Source: Aerococcus sanguinicola
GTDB taxonomy: Bacteria > Bacillota > Bacilli > Lactobacillales > Aerococcaceae
Assembly (NCBI RefSeq): GCF_001543145.1
Contig: NZ_CP014160.1
Location: 1,550,001 to 1,614,000, forward strand
Reading direction: 5' to 3'
DNA: 64,000 bases
Part shown: in pieces, positions 53,173 through 62,146 of the stretch
How positions within the stretch are numbered: the first letter of the stretch is position 1
Layout of the letters: every line of letters begins with the position of its first letter
The notes under the pieces: generated by a model
The model's database searches: none
Told to the model about the DNA's origin: nothing
Seen by the model: the letters and a program-made list of their open reading frames with translations, nothing else
Made by a program: the position numbers and the translations under genes

Positions 53173-54390
53173 ATGTTGACCATTGAATTTGATAGTATCC
53201 AGTCCATGGGTTTTGCTGTTTTAACCCTCTTATTTGGGAAATGGATCATCAATAAATTCCCCAAGCTAGAAGAATACTCTTTGCCTCCAGCCATTGTAGG
53301 GGGCTTGATCTTCGCCGTTGTAAATACGATTTTAAGGCTGGCTAACTTGATGGTGATTAAAATTGATACGGAATATGCCATGCTCTTTATGGTGATCTAC
53401 TTTACCACCATCGGCTTTGAGGCGAGCTTGCAGGCCCTGGTTCGCGCTAAGGGGATTGTTAGTAAATTCCTCTTTGTTTCGATTTTAGCGATCTTTGTCC
53501 AGAATTTTCTGGCTTTAGGTCTGGGTAAGGCTTTCGGCATTCCAGGGCCTCTAGCCCTCCTACTGGGATCGCCAGCCTTAGTTGGTGGTCCGGGGACAGC
53601 TGCAGCGGTTTCGCCTTCTATTGAGGCCCTGGGCTTTGATACGGCAACTTCGGTCGGTGTGATTGCTGCCACCCTGGGCATTGTCCTCGGTTCGGTGTCG
53701 GGTGGGCCGGTCGCTTCCACGGCTATCAAGAAGCACAATCTTTCAGCTAAGGACCCGGATGCTTCAGCCAATACGGGCGACCGCTACAAGTCGCACAGCC
53801 AGCGGCAGAAGATGACGGGGGAACGGATTGCAGTCATGCTTTATGGGACCCTGGTTGTTATCTTTTTAGGGATTTTTGTGACCAAGCTGCTCAACTTCTT
53901 TGTGGGTTATTTGGTAGGCGGAATCAGCTTCCCCCTCTATATCGGCCCCATGATTGTGGCTGCTACCGTGCGGAATATCTCAGATGCCCGGGATAAGCCC
54001 ATCCTAGATGACGAGGCCCTGGGCTTTACCTCTGATATTTCCCTCAACATCTTCCTGTCCCTGACCATGGTGGGCCTAGAGCTCTGGACCATTCTCGATA
54101 TGGCTATTCCAATGCTCATTATCATTGCCCTGGAAGCTATTATCACCATCGCTTTTGCTCGCTATGTGGTTTATAAACTGATGGGGAACAACTACGACGC
54201 AGCAGTAATGACAGCCGGTTTTATCGGCTTTGGGATGGGGTCTTCCTCTAACGCCATGGCCTGCATGCAGCAGCTTACCAAGGAATACGGACCGAGTCCC
54301 TTGGCCTTCCTGGCTGTTTCCATCGTCGGCGCCCTCTTCATTGATTTTGTGAATATTTTTATGATTTATGGCTTTATCAACTTCCTTTAG
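53173..54390 (+). CDS. gltS: sodium:glutamate symporter, GltS family
   Basis: A 405-residue polytopic protein of the ESS family. Hallmarks are LPPAIVGGLIFAV, the first re-entrant loop GSPALVGGPGTAAAVSPSIE, and the mirrored C-terminal motif GFGMGSSSNAMACMQQLTKEYGPS. It imports glutamate with Na+. ATG 53173 is chosen because GAGGTG lies eight bases before it. The longer frame from 53158 would place the start upstream of that site. It has its own terminator. Confidence 0.93.
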   Translation: MLTIEFDSIQSMGFAVLTLLFGKWIINKFPKLEEYSLPPAIVGGLIFAVVNTILRLANLMVIKIDTEYAMLFMVIYFTTIGFEASLQALVRAKGIVSKFLFVSILAIFVQNFLALGLGKAFGIPGPLALLLGSPALVGGPGTAAAVSPSIEALGFDTATSVGVIAATLGIVLGSVSGGPVASTAIKKHNLSAKDPDASANTGDRYKSHSQRQKMTGERIAVMLYGTLVVIFLGIFVTKLLNFFVGYLVGGISFPLYIGPMIVAATVRNISDARDKPILDDEALGFTSDISLNIFLSLTMVGLELWTILDMAIPMLIIIALEAIITIAFARYVVYKLMGNNYDAAVMTAGFIGFGMGSSSNAMACMQQLTKEYGPSPLAFLAVSIVGALFIDFVNIFMIYGFINFL

Positions 54391-54399
54391 TTGCAAAAG

Positions 54400-54437
54400 C
54401 AGCCGAGCTCGATTAGCCGAGTTCGGCTTTTTTTGAT
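54400..54437 (+). terminator. terminator of gltS
   Basis: AGCCGAGCTCG pairs with CGAGTTCGGCT, followed by seven T. Confidence 0.88.
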
Positions 54438-54503
54438 AAAAACTTTTTCTTTACCTAGGGCCCTTGTGCTATACTTAGGAGACTTTAGCTGAGGAGGGAT
54501 TGG

Positions 54504-55007
54504 ATGTCAGATAAGCGTTTATCTTGGATAGCTTTGGCTTTGATTGTTTTAGTTTTTATAGGGACCTGGGTGTCTTCATCTATGCCTTATGAAGCCCAGA
54601 GTCTCCAACCTATTCTGCGCCGCCTGCTAGCGGGCGAACCTTTTGCTGGGCTCTTAGCGCCAATTCGCTTTACTTATGCGGGAGAAAAAATTAGCATCGA
54701 GGCTTTGTCCTATGCCGGATTTGTGGAATTTTTTATCCGCAAGGGGGTCCATTTTGTCCTCTTCGGCAGCTTGGGAGTCCTCCTCTACCTGGCCCTCCGC
54801 CCCTATTGCCGGGGTCGGGGCCTGACTTTCTTTCTCAGCCTGGCCCTGACTTTTGGTTTTGCTTCCTTTGATGAGCTCCGCCAAACGATTACGGTTAACC
54901 GGTCAGGTCTGGTTGAGGATGTCTTCCTGGACACTTGCGGAGCCTTGTGTTTGCTCTTAATCTACCAGCTGATTGAAAAGATTTTCCGCAAGAGGCCTAT
55001 TGAGTAG
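54504..55007 (+). CDS. VanZ-family membrane protein
   Basis: A 167-residue protein with four predicted membrane helices. The VanZ pattern is visible as KGVHFVLFGSLGVLLYLAL, then FGFASFDELRQTI and VEDVFLDTCGAL. VanZ of Tn1546 gives slight teicoplanin resistance, but most chromosomal relatives have no known role. GGAGGGA precedes ATG 54504. It is monocistronic and convergent with the MscS gene. Confidence 0.82.
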   Translation: MSDKRLSWIALALIVLVFIGTWVSSSMPYEAQSLQPILRRLLAGEPFAGLLAPIRFTYAGEKISIEALSYAGFVEFFIRKGVHFVLFGSLGVLLYLALRPYCRGRGLTFFLSLALTFGFASFDELRQTITVNRSGLVEDVFLDTCGALCLLLIYQLIEKIFRKRPIE

Positions 55008-55020
55008 TTTGCTTTTGCTG

Positions 55021-55072
55021 TAAAAATAGCCTTGTCCCTTCTTCTTATGAAGTGAGGGGCAAGGCTATTTCT
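55021..55072. terminator. bidirectional terminator between vanZ-like and mscS
   Basis: AAATAGCCTTGTCCC pairs with GGGGCAAGGCTATTT, with A and T tracts on opposite sides. It serves both convergent genes. Confidence 0.85.
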
Positions 55073-55081
55073 TTGTCATTT

Positions 55082-56194
55082 TTACTGGATTTCTTCAGGT
55101 GTATGTTGTTTGCCTGTTTTGTTATCCATATGGTTGAGGATGCGGACGTCTTGGCGGGGGTAGGGGAATTCGATGCCGCCTTCTTCAAAGAGTTTGAAGA
55201 TTTCATAGTGGATTTCGGTGGTGATGATTTGTTCTCGTTCGTTATTTTGCTGGCTGAGCCAGAACCAGAGTTCAAAGTTAATGGAAGAGTCCGCGAATTC
55301 GGTGAGGAAGACCCTAGCCTTGGGTTCATCGAGGATTTCTGGATACTGGGCTTGGACGTTCTTCAGGGCCTGGAGGAGGAGCTGGCGGGCCAATTGGAGG
55401 TCTGAATCATAGTCGATGCCGACAGACACGGTGACGCGGATTTCTGGATCGCCATAAGATCGGTTGACGAAGGAATTCTCCAAAAAATAGCTGTTAGGGA
55501 TCAGCATCCGCTCATTGCGGCGGGTACGCACGATGGTTTCCCGGATGCGGATTTCTTCAACCGTTGCGACAGTATCTTCAACTTCAACGAGGTCGCCGAC
55601 GCGGATGGGCCGGCTGAAGAGGATGATCAAACCGGAGATGAAGTTGTTCATGATATTGCGGATCCCGAAGCCGACACCAACCCCGATCACGCCAGCGAAG
55701 ACGCTCAGGCTAGTCAGGTCGAAGTTGAGCTGTTTGAGGGTAATGAAGACTACCGCAATCAGGACAATGTAGGTGAAGAGGGTAGTGATGGTCGCCTGGG
55801 CCCCTGGATCGATGTCATAGCGACGGAAGATGGAAGGCAAGAGGAAGCGCTTGACCCCATTGACGAAGCGGATGGCTAAAAGAATAGCAAAGCCAACTGA
55901 GAAGAGCAGGAAGGCAGAGACATCCGTTTGCCCTAGCTTGAAGAGGGGGTTGAAGAACCAGCGGGAGTGGGAGAAATAGGAAATAAAGAAAATAATAAAA
56001 ACAAAGGAGGCCAGCCAGTTGAGGATGGACTGGAGCAGGAGGAAGAGGGAATGGTCTCGGTTGAAGCGCTGGAGGAGCTTACGGCAGAGGAAGTAGAGGG
56101 CAAGGAGGAGGAGAAAGCTGAGCAGGCCGGCAATCCAGTAGCCGATCCCGTGGGCACTGAGATAGTCGAGCCAATCTTTAAGAATTTGAGTCAT
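55082..56194 (-). CDS. mscS: small-conductance mechanosensitive channel, MscS family
   Basis: A 370-residue protein with several N-terminal membrane helices and the MscS core: GVGVGFGIRNIMNNFISGLIIL (pore helix), then RPIRVGDLVEVEDTVATVEEI, and LIPNSYFLENSFVNRS of the beta domain. MscS releases solutes under osmotic downshock. The length exceeds E. coli MscS (286), with extra helices at the N-terminus, as in many Firmicutes. It is monocistronic. Confidence 0.9.
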   Translation of the reverse strand: MTQILKDWLDYLSAHGIGYWIAGLLSFLLLLALYFLCRKLLQRFNRDHSLFLLLQSILNWLASFVFIIFFISYFSHSRWFFNPLFKLGQTDVSAFLLFSVGFAILLAIRFVNGVKRFLLPSIFRRYDIDPGAQATITTLFTYIVLIAVVFITLKQLNFDLTSLSVFAGVIGVGVGFGIRNIMNNFISGLIILFSRPIRVGDLVEVEDTVATVEEIRIRETIVRTRRNERMLIPNSYFLENSFVNRSYGDPEIRVTVSVGIDYDSDLQLARQLLLQALKNVQAQYPEILDEPKARVFLTEFADSSINFELWFWLSQQNNEREQIITTEIHYEIFKLFEEGGIEFPYPRQDVRILNHMDNKTGKQHTPEEIQ

Positions 56195-56293
56195 AAGGCA
56201 CCTTCTTTTTTGGTCCTATTATAGCAGATTCAAGCTTTTCTTTCGTGCTTGAAGGCTATTCGGCTTATAATGAAGGGAGAAAGGGTGGGAGAA

Positions 56294-57307
56294 ATGAAAT
56301 TAATTACGGTAGAAGAACACTATATGTCAAAGACTATTAATGACCAGTACCAGGCCCTCAATCAGGCTGACCTATCGCCTGAGCAGGCAGCCAAGGCTTC
56401 CTTTGTTTCCAACTACTTGGATCGGATGGTGGAGACCGGGGGACCGATTGTCGATTTGGACCAAAAACGCCTGGCATATATGGACCAGTCCGGGGTTTCG
56501 GTTCAAATTCTGAGCTACGGCAATAACAGCCCCATGGATCTCAAAGGAGAGGCAGCTGTCGACCTGGCCCAGCAAGCCAATGATAACTTGTTTGAGGCTT
56601 GCCAGAAGCATCCTGACCGCTTCTATGGACTGGCTTGCTTACCGGTGGACCGGCCTCAAGCGGCAGCAGCAGAATTAGAACGTACAGTCAACGAACTAGG
56701 CTTCAAGGGCGCCTTGCTCCAGGGGACTTTCCAGGAAGAATTTCTCGATGCCAAGCGCTATGATCCTATCTTTGCCAAGGCGGAAGCGCTGGGTGTCCCC
56801 CTGCAAATCCATCCAGGCGAAATCAAGCAGGATGTGCTGACCGCTTACTATAAGGGCGATTGGTCGGACCAAGTGATGACGGTCCTGTCTGGCCACGGCA
56901 TGGGCTGGCACTATGAAGCTGGCGTCCACATGCTCCGTCTGATTTTGTCGGGGATTTTCGACCGCTATCCAAAGCTCCAATTGGTAGCCGGCCACTGGGG
57001 GGAAGGCCTGCCTTACTTCCTCGAACGTTTGGATGAGAACTTGCCCGTGGACCTGACCCACTTGGACCACAATATTGCCTATTACCTCAAGCACAATTTC
57101 TACTATACGCCGAGTGGGATGTTCTATGACGGCCCCTTTAAGCTCTGCCTGGATTACTTTGGCCCCGAACGGATTGTCTGGTCGGTGGACTACCCCTATG
57201 TGATCCGGGACAATGCTTGGGACTATCTGGCTAATTTTGGCCTAGCCCAAGAAGACCTCGAAGCCATCGCCTATGCCAATGCGGAAAAACTTTATGGGAT
57301 TGGATAA
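56294..57307 (+). CDS. amidohydrolase-2 family protein, decarboxylase type
   Basis: A 337-residue TIM-barrel metal enzyme of the ACMSD / gamma-resorcylate decarboxylase group. It begins KLITVEEHY, with the E-x-H metal motif that replaces H-x-H in decarboxylases of this family. It continues with GLACLPVDRP, QIHPGE (metal His), AGHWGEGLPYFLERLDE, and WSVDYPYV holding the catalytic Asp. It likely acts on an aromatic or enol acid. ATG 56294 follows GGGAG; an earlier in-frame ATG at 56249 lacks one. The next two genes may share a pathway. Confidence 0.8.
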   Translation: MKLITVEEHYMSKTINDQYQALNQADLSPEQAAKASFVSNYLDRMVETGGPIVDLDQKRLAYMDQSGVSVQILSYGNNSPMDLKGEAAVDLAQQANDNLFEACQKHPDRFYGLACLPVDRPQAAAAELERTVNELGFKGALLQGTFQEEFLDAKRYDPIFAKAEALGVPLQIHPGEIKQDVLTAYYKGDWSDQVMTVLSGHGMGWHYEAGVHMLRLILSGIFDRYPKLQLVAGHWGEGLPYFLERLDENLPVDLTHLDHNIAYYLKHNFYYTPSGMFYDGPFKLCLDYFGPERIVWSVDYPYVIRDNAWDYLANFGLAQEDLEAIAYANAEKLYGIG

Positions 57308-57395
57308 TGGTGCTTATAAAATTATAAAACCCGCTCCTTTCTCCGAAAGCGTGCTATACTGAAAATAGCAATGAAAAAAATAAGGAGGAATTTTC

Positions 57396-57836
57396 ATGAC
57401 AGAATCGATGCGTGACCAAGTGATTGGTGCTTGGGAATTGATATCTTATCAAACGACTGATGAATCCGGCCAAGTGGTCTATCCTTTAGGTGAGGATGCT
57501 AAGGGCTTCATCCTCTATACTCCCGATGGCTATATGTCCGCTCAGCTTATGGCGCAAGGCCGGCCAGCCTATGCGTCAGGGGACCTGCACAAGGGGACCC
57601 AAGAGGAAATGGCTCAGGCGGCTGCCGGTTACTTGGCTTATTCTGGCCGCTATGAAATCGATGAAGACAAGGGAGAATTGACCCACCACATGGATGTCTC
57701 CATGAATCCAACCTGGCTCGGTCAGTCCCAACCTCGTGTGGCCCAAATTAAAGATGGCAAATTGAAGATCTATAACGGTTTGAAGCCTGAAGACCAATTA
57801 GTGTGGAAACGGGCGGAAGATCACAGTCAAGCTTAA
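57396..57836 (+). CDS. lipocalin-like domain protein
   Basis: The 146-residue protein fits the lipocalin-like family: VIGAWELISYQTTDESGQVVYPLG, GFILYTPDGYMSAQLM, then YEIDEDKGELTHHMDVS and LVWKRA. These small beta-barrels have unclear roles and are often found beside oxidoreductase genes. GGAGGAA precedes ATG 57396. It lies 12 bp before the SDR gene, so the two are probably one unit. Confidence 0.75.
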   Translation: MTESMRDQVIGAWELISYQTTDESGQVVYPLGEDAKGFILYTPDGYMSAQLMAQGRPAYASGDLHKGTQEEMAQAAAGYLAYSGRYEIDEDKGELTHHMDVSMNPTWLGQSQPRVAQIKDGKLKIYNGLKPEDQLVWKRAEDHSQA

Positions 57837-57848
57837 GGAGGAAATGAA

Positions 57849-58604
57849 ATGAGTGAACGTACAGTTGTTGTCACTGGGGCAGCCCAGGGGATTGGCTATG
57901 CCATTGCTGAACACTTTGTCAAGGCTGGAGACTGGGTGGCTATCTTGGACCTGAACCAGGAAGCCGCTGAAGAAGCTGCTCAAGCGCTCGGTCAGGCGCA
58001 AGGCTATGGGGTCGATGTGTCGAAGGAAGACCGGGTGAAGGCAGTGATGGAAGAGATTGTTGACCAACGCGGGGCCATTGATGTGCTCGTGAACAATGCC
58101 GGCATGCAGTATATTTCTTCCGTTGAAGACTTCCCATATGAGAAATTCCAACAAGTCTTTAATGTGATTATGGGAGGAACCTTCCTCTGCACCAAGTATG
58201 CCCTGCCTTCTATGAAAGCCCAGTCTAAGGGGCGGATTATTACTATTTCCTCAGGCCACGGCCGTCGTCCCGATAAATACAAGTCCGCCTATTGTGCGGC
58301 TAAATCCGCCCAAATCGGCTTCAGCAATGTGGTGGCTAAGGAATATGCCCAGGATGGCATTACGGCCAACTGTGTCCTGCCTGGCCCAACCCACACCAAG
58401 CTGATCGACAACCAATTAGCTAAATTGGCTGAGGAAGATGGCACGAGTGAAGACGAAGCGCTCAAGACCCATATTATCGGCGGCCAATGGTTAGGACGTC
58501 TCTTGGAAGCCGATGAAATTGCTTCAGCCGTCTACTTCCTGGCTTCCGATGCGGCAGCTGCCATTACCGGGGAAGCGCTCGGTGTAACCGGTGGCGAAGG
58601 TTAG
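57849..58604 (+). CDS. short-chain dehydrogenase/reductase
   Basis: A classical 251-residue SDR: TGAAQGIGYAIAE cofactor motif, LVNNAGMQ, catalytic Ser in TISSG, and Y-C-A-A-K. LDLNQ after the second strand suggests NAD+ preference. It resembles 3-hydroxybutyrate and sugar-alcohol dehydrogenases, but the substrate is unknown. It follows the lipocalin-like gene closely with AAGGAGGAAA before its ATG, and with the amidohydrolase may form a small catabolic cluster. Confidence 0.88.
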   Translation: MSERTVVVTGAAQGIGYAIAEHFVKAGDWVAILDLNQEAAEEAAQALGQAQGYGVDVSKEDRVKAVMEEIVDQRGAIDVLVNNAGMQYISSVEDFPYEKFQQVFNVIMGGTFLCTKYALPSMKAQSKGRIITISSGHGRRPDKYKSAYCAAKSAQIGFSNVVAKEYAQDGITANCVLPGPTHTKLIDNQLAKLAEEDGTSEDEALKTHIIGGQWLGRLLEADEIASAVYFLASDAAAAITGEALGVTGGEG

Positions 58605-58631
58605 TAAAATTAAAAAAAGATTAAAATCAGC

Positions 58632-58659
58632 TTGACTATCTCTTAGACTGTGTTATCAT
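58632..58659 (+). promoter_or_regulatory. promoter of the T-box operon
   Basis: TTGACT and TATCAT with 16-bp spacing, 20 bp before the T-box leader. Confidence 0.7.
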
Positions 58660-58678
58660 AAGGATAATTTCATAAAGA

Positions 58679-58942
58679 AACGATGACGAAGTAGTAGTAG
58701 CCAGTCCTCGTCAGCCTAGAGAGTCCCTGTTTGCTGGAAGGGGACCTGACAAGCTGGTGAACTCGACTTTTAGGATGAGCTGATGACTCAGTCGAAGTGC
58801 TCAATCCCAGCATCTGGTGCCCCCATTAACCGGCATTCCCCTAGGGGAAGAGAGTTGGCCAGCTTTTGCCTGGCAACAAAGGTGGTACCGTGCTAGCGCA
58901 CCCTTTGAGGACCGCAGAGGTTCTTGAAGGGTGCTTTTTTAT
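58679..58942 (+). promoter_or_regulatory. T-box leader, probably leucine-specific, with terminator
   Basis: The tRNA acceptor-binding box AAAGGTGGTACCG (58878-58890) identifies a T-box. Stem I is seen as CCAG/CTGG, GTCAG/CTGAC and GTCCC/GGGGAC. After it the loop reads TGAACTCG, placing CTC (Leu) at 58762-58764 as specifier. A terminator GCACCCTT/GAAGGGTGC with TTTTTT follows (58898-58942). Uncharged tRNA-Leu would stabilise read-through into the permease gene. The specifier is inferred by position. Confidence 0.82.
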
Positions 58943-58984
58943 CCGAGAATTCGTCTGAATATTCTAAAAGAGGAGGAAATGTAA

Positions 58985-60283
58985 ATGAATAGTCTTATTA
59001 TTTTTGGGGCCATTATCTTGGCAATTGTGATTGGGGAGCGTTTCCGTTTAAATGCGGGACTAGTCGCGGTCGCTTTTGCTTATTTATTGGCGGTCTTTGT
59101 CTTTGGTTTTACTACGGACCAAGTCTTCGCTCTATGGCCTATCGAGCTATTCATGGTGATCTTTGGGGTTTCCTTCTTCTTTAGTTTTGCTAAGATGAAC
59201 GGCACCTTGGAGGCGGTGGGCCACCACATGATCTACCGCTTCCGCCACCATACCTCACTCATTCCCTTGGGTCTCTATCTGACCGCGGCCCTCTTGTCTG
59301 GTTTGGGGGCAGGGACTTGGGGTTCTGTGCCGATTGTCGGAGCGATTGCCCTCCAGCTCTGCCGGCAGACCAAGATGAATGAGACAGTGGCTGCGATCTC
59401 CGTTATCCTAGGGGGGATGAATGGCGGGAATATTCCTTTTGGCCCCCATGGCGCGATCATCCTCGGGGTCCTCTCTGAATCGGGCTTTGCTGACCAGGCG
59501 GCTGAGATGACTTGGAAGATCTTCGGCGTGTCGATCCTCTATCCCTTGGTGCTTATTGCCGGGCTCAGTCTCTGGCAACACTACCGCTACGGCCAGGAGA
59601 GTGTCGAAATTGATCCGCCTCAAGCCTTTACTTCCAAGCAAAAACAAACCCTGGCCTTGATCGCTTGTTTTGCTGTGGTGCTCTTGCTTCCCGCCATGAT
59701 TACCAACTTTACTGATGCCTTCCCAACTTTGATTTTTATTAGTGAACACATCAACCTCAGCTTCCTGACCATTATCTTCGGGATTATTGCCTATATGATG
59801 AACTTGGCGCCCCGGGACAAGGTCTTTGACCAGATTCCTTGGCAGACGATTTGGGTGGCCTGCGGGATGACCTTCTTGATTAGTCTGGGAATTGAGCTGG
59901 GCATCACGGAAGAGATGGCCAAGTTGATCTCTTACATGCCTAAGCTAACCATTCCAATTGTCCTAACCATTCTGTGTGGCCTGATGTCAATCTTCAGTTC
60001 GACCATCGGCGTCCTGGCACCGCTCTTCTTCCCAGCCTTGGCTGCCATTTCGGGGGCGACGGGTTGGCCAGTTCTTCTATTGGCCTGCTTGGTCATTGTC
60101 GGCGGTTTCTCAACAGGGGCTTCGCCTTTCTCCGATACGGGTAGCCTCTACCTGGCGACTGGCTCTTACTGCCAAGACAGCCAGCGTGCCCTCTACCGTC
60201 GCCTCTTGTTCAAAGTGGCCCCAACCTGCATGGGCGCTGCCGTCGCAACGGCCATGGTCTTATCAGTATTCGCTATCTTATAA
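58985..60283 (+). CDS. SLC13/MatC-like carboxylate permease under T-box control
   Basis: A 432-residue protein with about 11-12 helices of the ion-transporter superfamily. MatC-like motifs are LSGLGAGTWGSVPIVGAIAL, VILGGMNGGNIPFGPHGAIIL and STGASPFSDTGSLYLATG. Relatives carry dicarboxylates or other organic anions. The Leu-type T-box suggests a substrate tied to leucine supply, such as a 2-oxoacid or related acid. That is inference. GAGGAGG precedes ATG 58985. A terminator separates it from the DUF969 gene. Confidence 0.75.
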   Translation: MNSLIIFGAIILAIVIGERFRLNAGLVAVAFAYLLAVFVFGFTTDQVFALWPIELFMVIFGVSFFFSFAKMNGTLEAVGHHMIYRFRHHTSLIPLGLYLTAALLSGLGAGTWGSVPIVGAIALQLCRQTKMNETVAAISVILGGMNGGNIPFGPHGAIILGVLSESGFADQAAEMTWKIFGVSILYPLVLIAGLSLWQHYRYGQESVEIDPPQAFTSKQKQTLALIACFAVVLLLPAMITNFTDAFPTLIFISEHINLSFLTIIFGIIAYMMNLAPRDKVFDQIPWQTIWVACGMTFLISLGIELGITEEMAKLISYMPKLTIPIVLTILCGLMSIFSSTIGVLAPLFFPALAAISGATGWPVLLLACLVIVGGFSTGASPFSDTGSLYLATGSYCQDSQRALYRRLLFKVAPTCMGAAVATAMVLSVFAIL

Positions 60284-60319
60284 GAACTGATCGTGAAAAA
60301 ATATGGATGACTTGAAAGC

Positions 60320-60368
60320 AAAAGCAGACCCAGTGACAGGAACTTTCCTGCACCTGGTCTGCTTTTTT
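60320..60368 (+). terminator. terminator of the T-box permease gene
   Basis: AAAGCAGACCCAGTG pairs with CACCTGGTCTGCTTT, followed by a T run. Confidence 0.85.
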
Positions 60369-60497
60369 GCTTGCCTGTTTAGCCTTGCTAGCAGGGTATT
60401 TTTGGCAGCTAAGAAGCAATCAGGAAAATTTTATATTAGGTCAGCCGCTAATGGAATGCTATAATAATAGATGAAATTTATATAGGAGGAAAATATT

Positions 60498-61196
60498 ATG
60501 TCCTATCTACCCTTACTAGGCATCCTGATCATTGTGATCGGTTTTGCCTTGAAGTTGGATACTATTGCCGTGGTGGTGATCGCAGCAGCTGTTACCGCCC
60601 TCGCTTCAGGCATGTCGATTGCCGAATTTTTGACCAGCCTGGGGGACGCCTTTGTGGCCAACCGCCTGGTCACGCTCTTTGTCCTAACCCTTCCCATTGT
60701 GGGCTTATCGGAGCGCTATGGCTTAAAAGAGCAGGCCATCCGTTTAGTCAACCGCATCCAGGGCTTGACGGCGGGAAAATTTCTCAGCCTCTATCTCTTA
60801 ATCCGGGAAGTGGCAGGAATTATCTCAGTTCGCTTGGGTGGCCACCCTGCCTTTGTCCGGCCCCTGGTGGAACCCATGGCCCAGTCCGCTGCTAAGGCCC
60901 GTTACCAAAAGACGGACGCTAAGAGCCAGGAATTAATCAAGGCTCAGTCGGCTGCCATGGAAAATATCGGGAATTTCTTCGCCCAGAACGGCTTTGTTGG
61001 TGCGGCGGGCACCCTGCTTATCGTGGGCACCATGGAGTCCTTGGGCTATCCCGTTGACGCGGCGCAAATTGCCCTGGCCTCCTTAGTTGTTGCCTTCCTG
61101 GCCTTCGTCTTTGGCCTGCTTTCGAACTATATCTTTGACCGCCGGCTGGACCGGTTGAACACTTATAGCAAGTCGGATAGGGGAGGGAAAGACTAA
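60498..61196 (+). CDS. DUF969 membrane protein
   Basis: A 232-residue membrane protein with about five helices. The family-typical VRLGGHPAFVRPLVEPMAQSA and the ENIGNFFAQNGFVGAAGTLL segment are present. DUF969 is found almost always paired with DUF979 and often with a pyroglutamyl peptidase, as here, so the pair is probably a two-subunit transporter for pyroglutamate or a related compound (inference). GGAGGAAA precedes ATG 60498. The stop overlaps the DUF979 start. Confidence 0.85.
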   Translation: MSYLPLLGILIIVIGFALKLDTIAVVVIAAAVTALASGMSIAEFLTSLGDAFVANRLVTLFVLTLPIVGLSERYGLKEQAIRLVNRIQGLTAGKFLSLYLLIREVAGIISVRLGGHPAFVRPLVEPMAQSAAKARYQKTDAKSQELIKAQSAAMENIGNFFAQNGFVGAAGTLLIVGTMESLGYPVDAAQIALASLVVAFLAFVFGLLSNYIFDRRLDRLNTYSKSDRGGKD

Positions 61197-62125
61197 TGAC
61201 CATGGAAACTTTATTTAGCTATGTTTTAGAATTTTTCTTTATCTTGAGTGGGTTAATCTTCTTCTATTCCGCCTATCAAGGGGCCCAGGATACCACTAAT
61301 CCCAAACGTTGGGGAACTGCAGCTTTTTGGGCCATTCTGGGATTGCTCTTTGTCTTCGGCCGCCTCTTACCTGGTCTGCTTTCTGGGATCTTGGTGGTCC
61401 TCTTGGGTGTTATCACCTTGTTCAAGCAATTTGGGGCAGGAACGGCCTTTGTTGAAGATAAAGTCAAGCAGGAAGCCGCTGCTAAGCGCTTTGGTTGGAA
61501 ACTCTTCTTGCCAGTCTTGGTGATGGCCCTGTCCGCTGTCATTGTGGCCCGACTGATTCCAGAGTCCAGTGCCTCTTCGATTGGGATTGGCTCGCTCTTG
61601 GGAACTCTGGTCGCCCTGGCTCTCTTTAAGCCTTCAGCCAAGGAGGCCCTCTATGAGACGGACCGGATGACCCAGCAAGTCGGTACGACAAGCATCCTGC
61701 CCCAGCTCTTAGCGGCTCTGGGGGTGATTTTTGTCAATGCCGGGGTAGGGGAGATTGTGGCCCAGCTCTTGGCAGGTGTTGTCCCAGCGGGTTCTCGCTT
61801 CTGGGGGACGGTGGCCTATGTCTTGGGCATGGTCTTCTTCACCGCTGTGATGGGGAATGCCTTCTCCGCCTTTACGGTCATCACGGCTGGTATCGGGGTT
61901 CCCTTTGTCCTGATGCAGGGAGCGGATCCAGTTGTTGTGGGTGCCTTAGGGATGACAGCCGGTTTTTGTGGGACCTTGCTGACACCGATGGCAGGGAATT
62001 TCAACGCCCTCCCTGTGGCCTTGCTTGAGATGACTGATCCCAATGGCGTCATCAAGCGCCAGTTGCCTTTTGCCCTTATTATGATCGTGGTCCATATTGT
62101 GCTCTTATATATTTGGGCCTTTTAA
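61196..62125 (+). CDS. DUF979 membrane protein
   Basis: A 309-residue protein with eight or nine helices, the partner of DUF969. It has the GNAFSAFTVITAGIGVPF and GMTAGFCGTLLTPMAGNFN segments conserved in this family. It overlaps DUF969 by one base (TAATG) and is followed 21 bp later by pcp. The three genes form one operon. The transport role is inferred from topology and linkage. Confidence 0.85.
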   Translation: MTMETLFSYVLEFFFILSGLIFFYSAYQGAQDTTNPKRWGTAAFWAILGLLFVFGRLLPGLLSGILVVLLGVITLFKQFGAGTAFVEDKVKQEAAAKRFGWKLFLPVLVMALSAVIVARLIPESSASSIGIGSLLGTLVALALFKPSAKEALYETDRMTQQVGTTSILPQLLAALGVIFVNAGVGEIVAQLLAGVVPAGSRFWGTVAYVLGMVFFTAVMGNAFSAFTVITAGIGVPFVLMQGADPVVVGALGMTAGFCGTLLTPMAGNFNALPVALLEMTDPNGVIKRQLPFALIMIVVHIVLLYIWAF

Positions 62126-62146
62126 TAAAAGAAAGGAGCTTTATCG

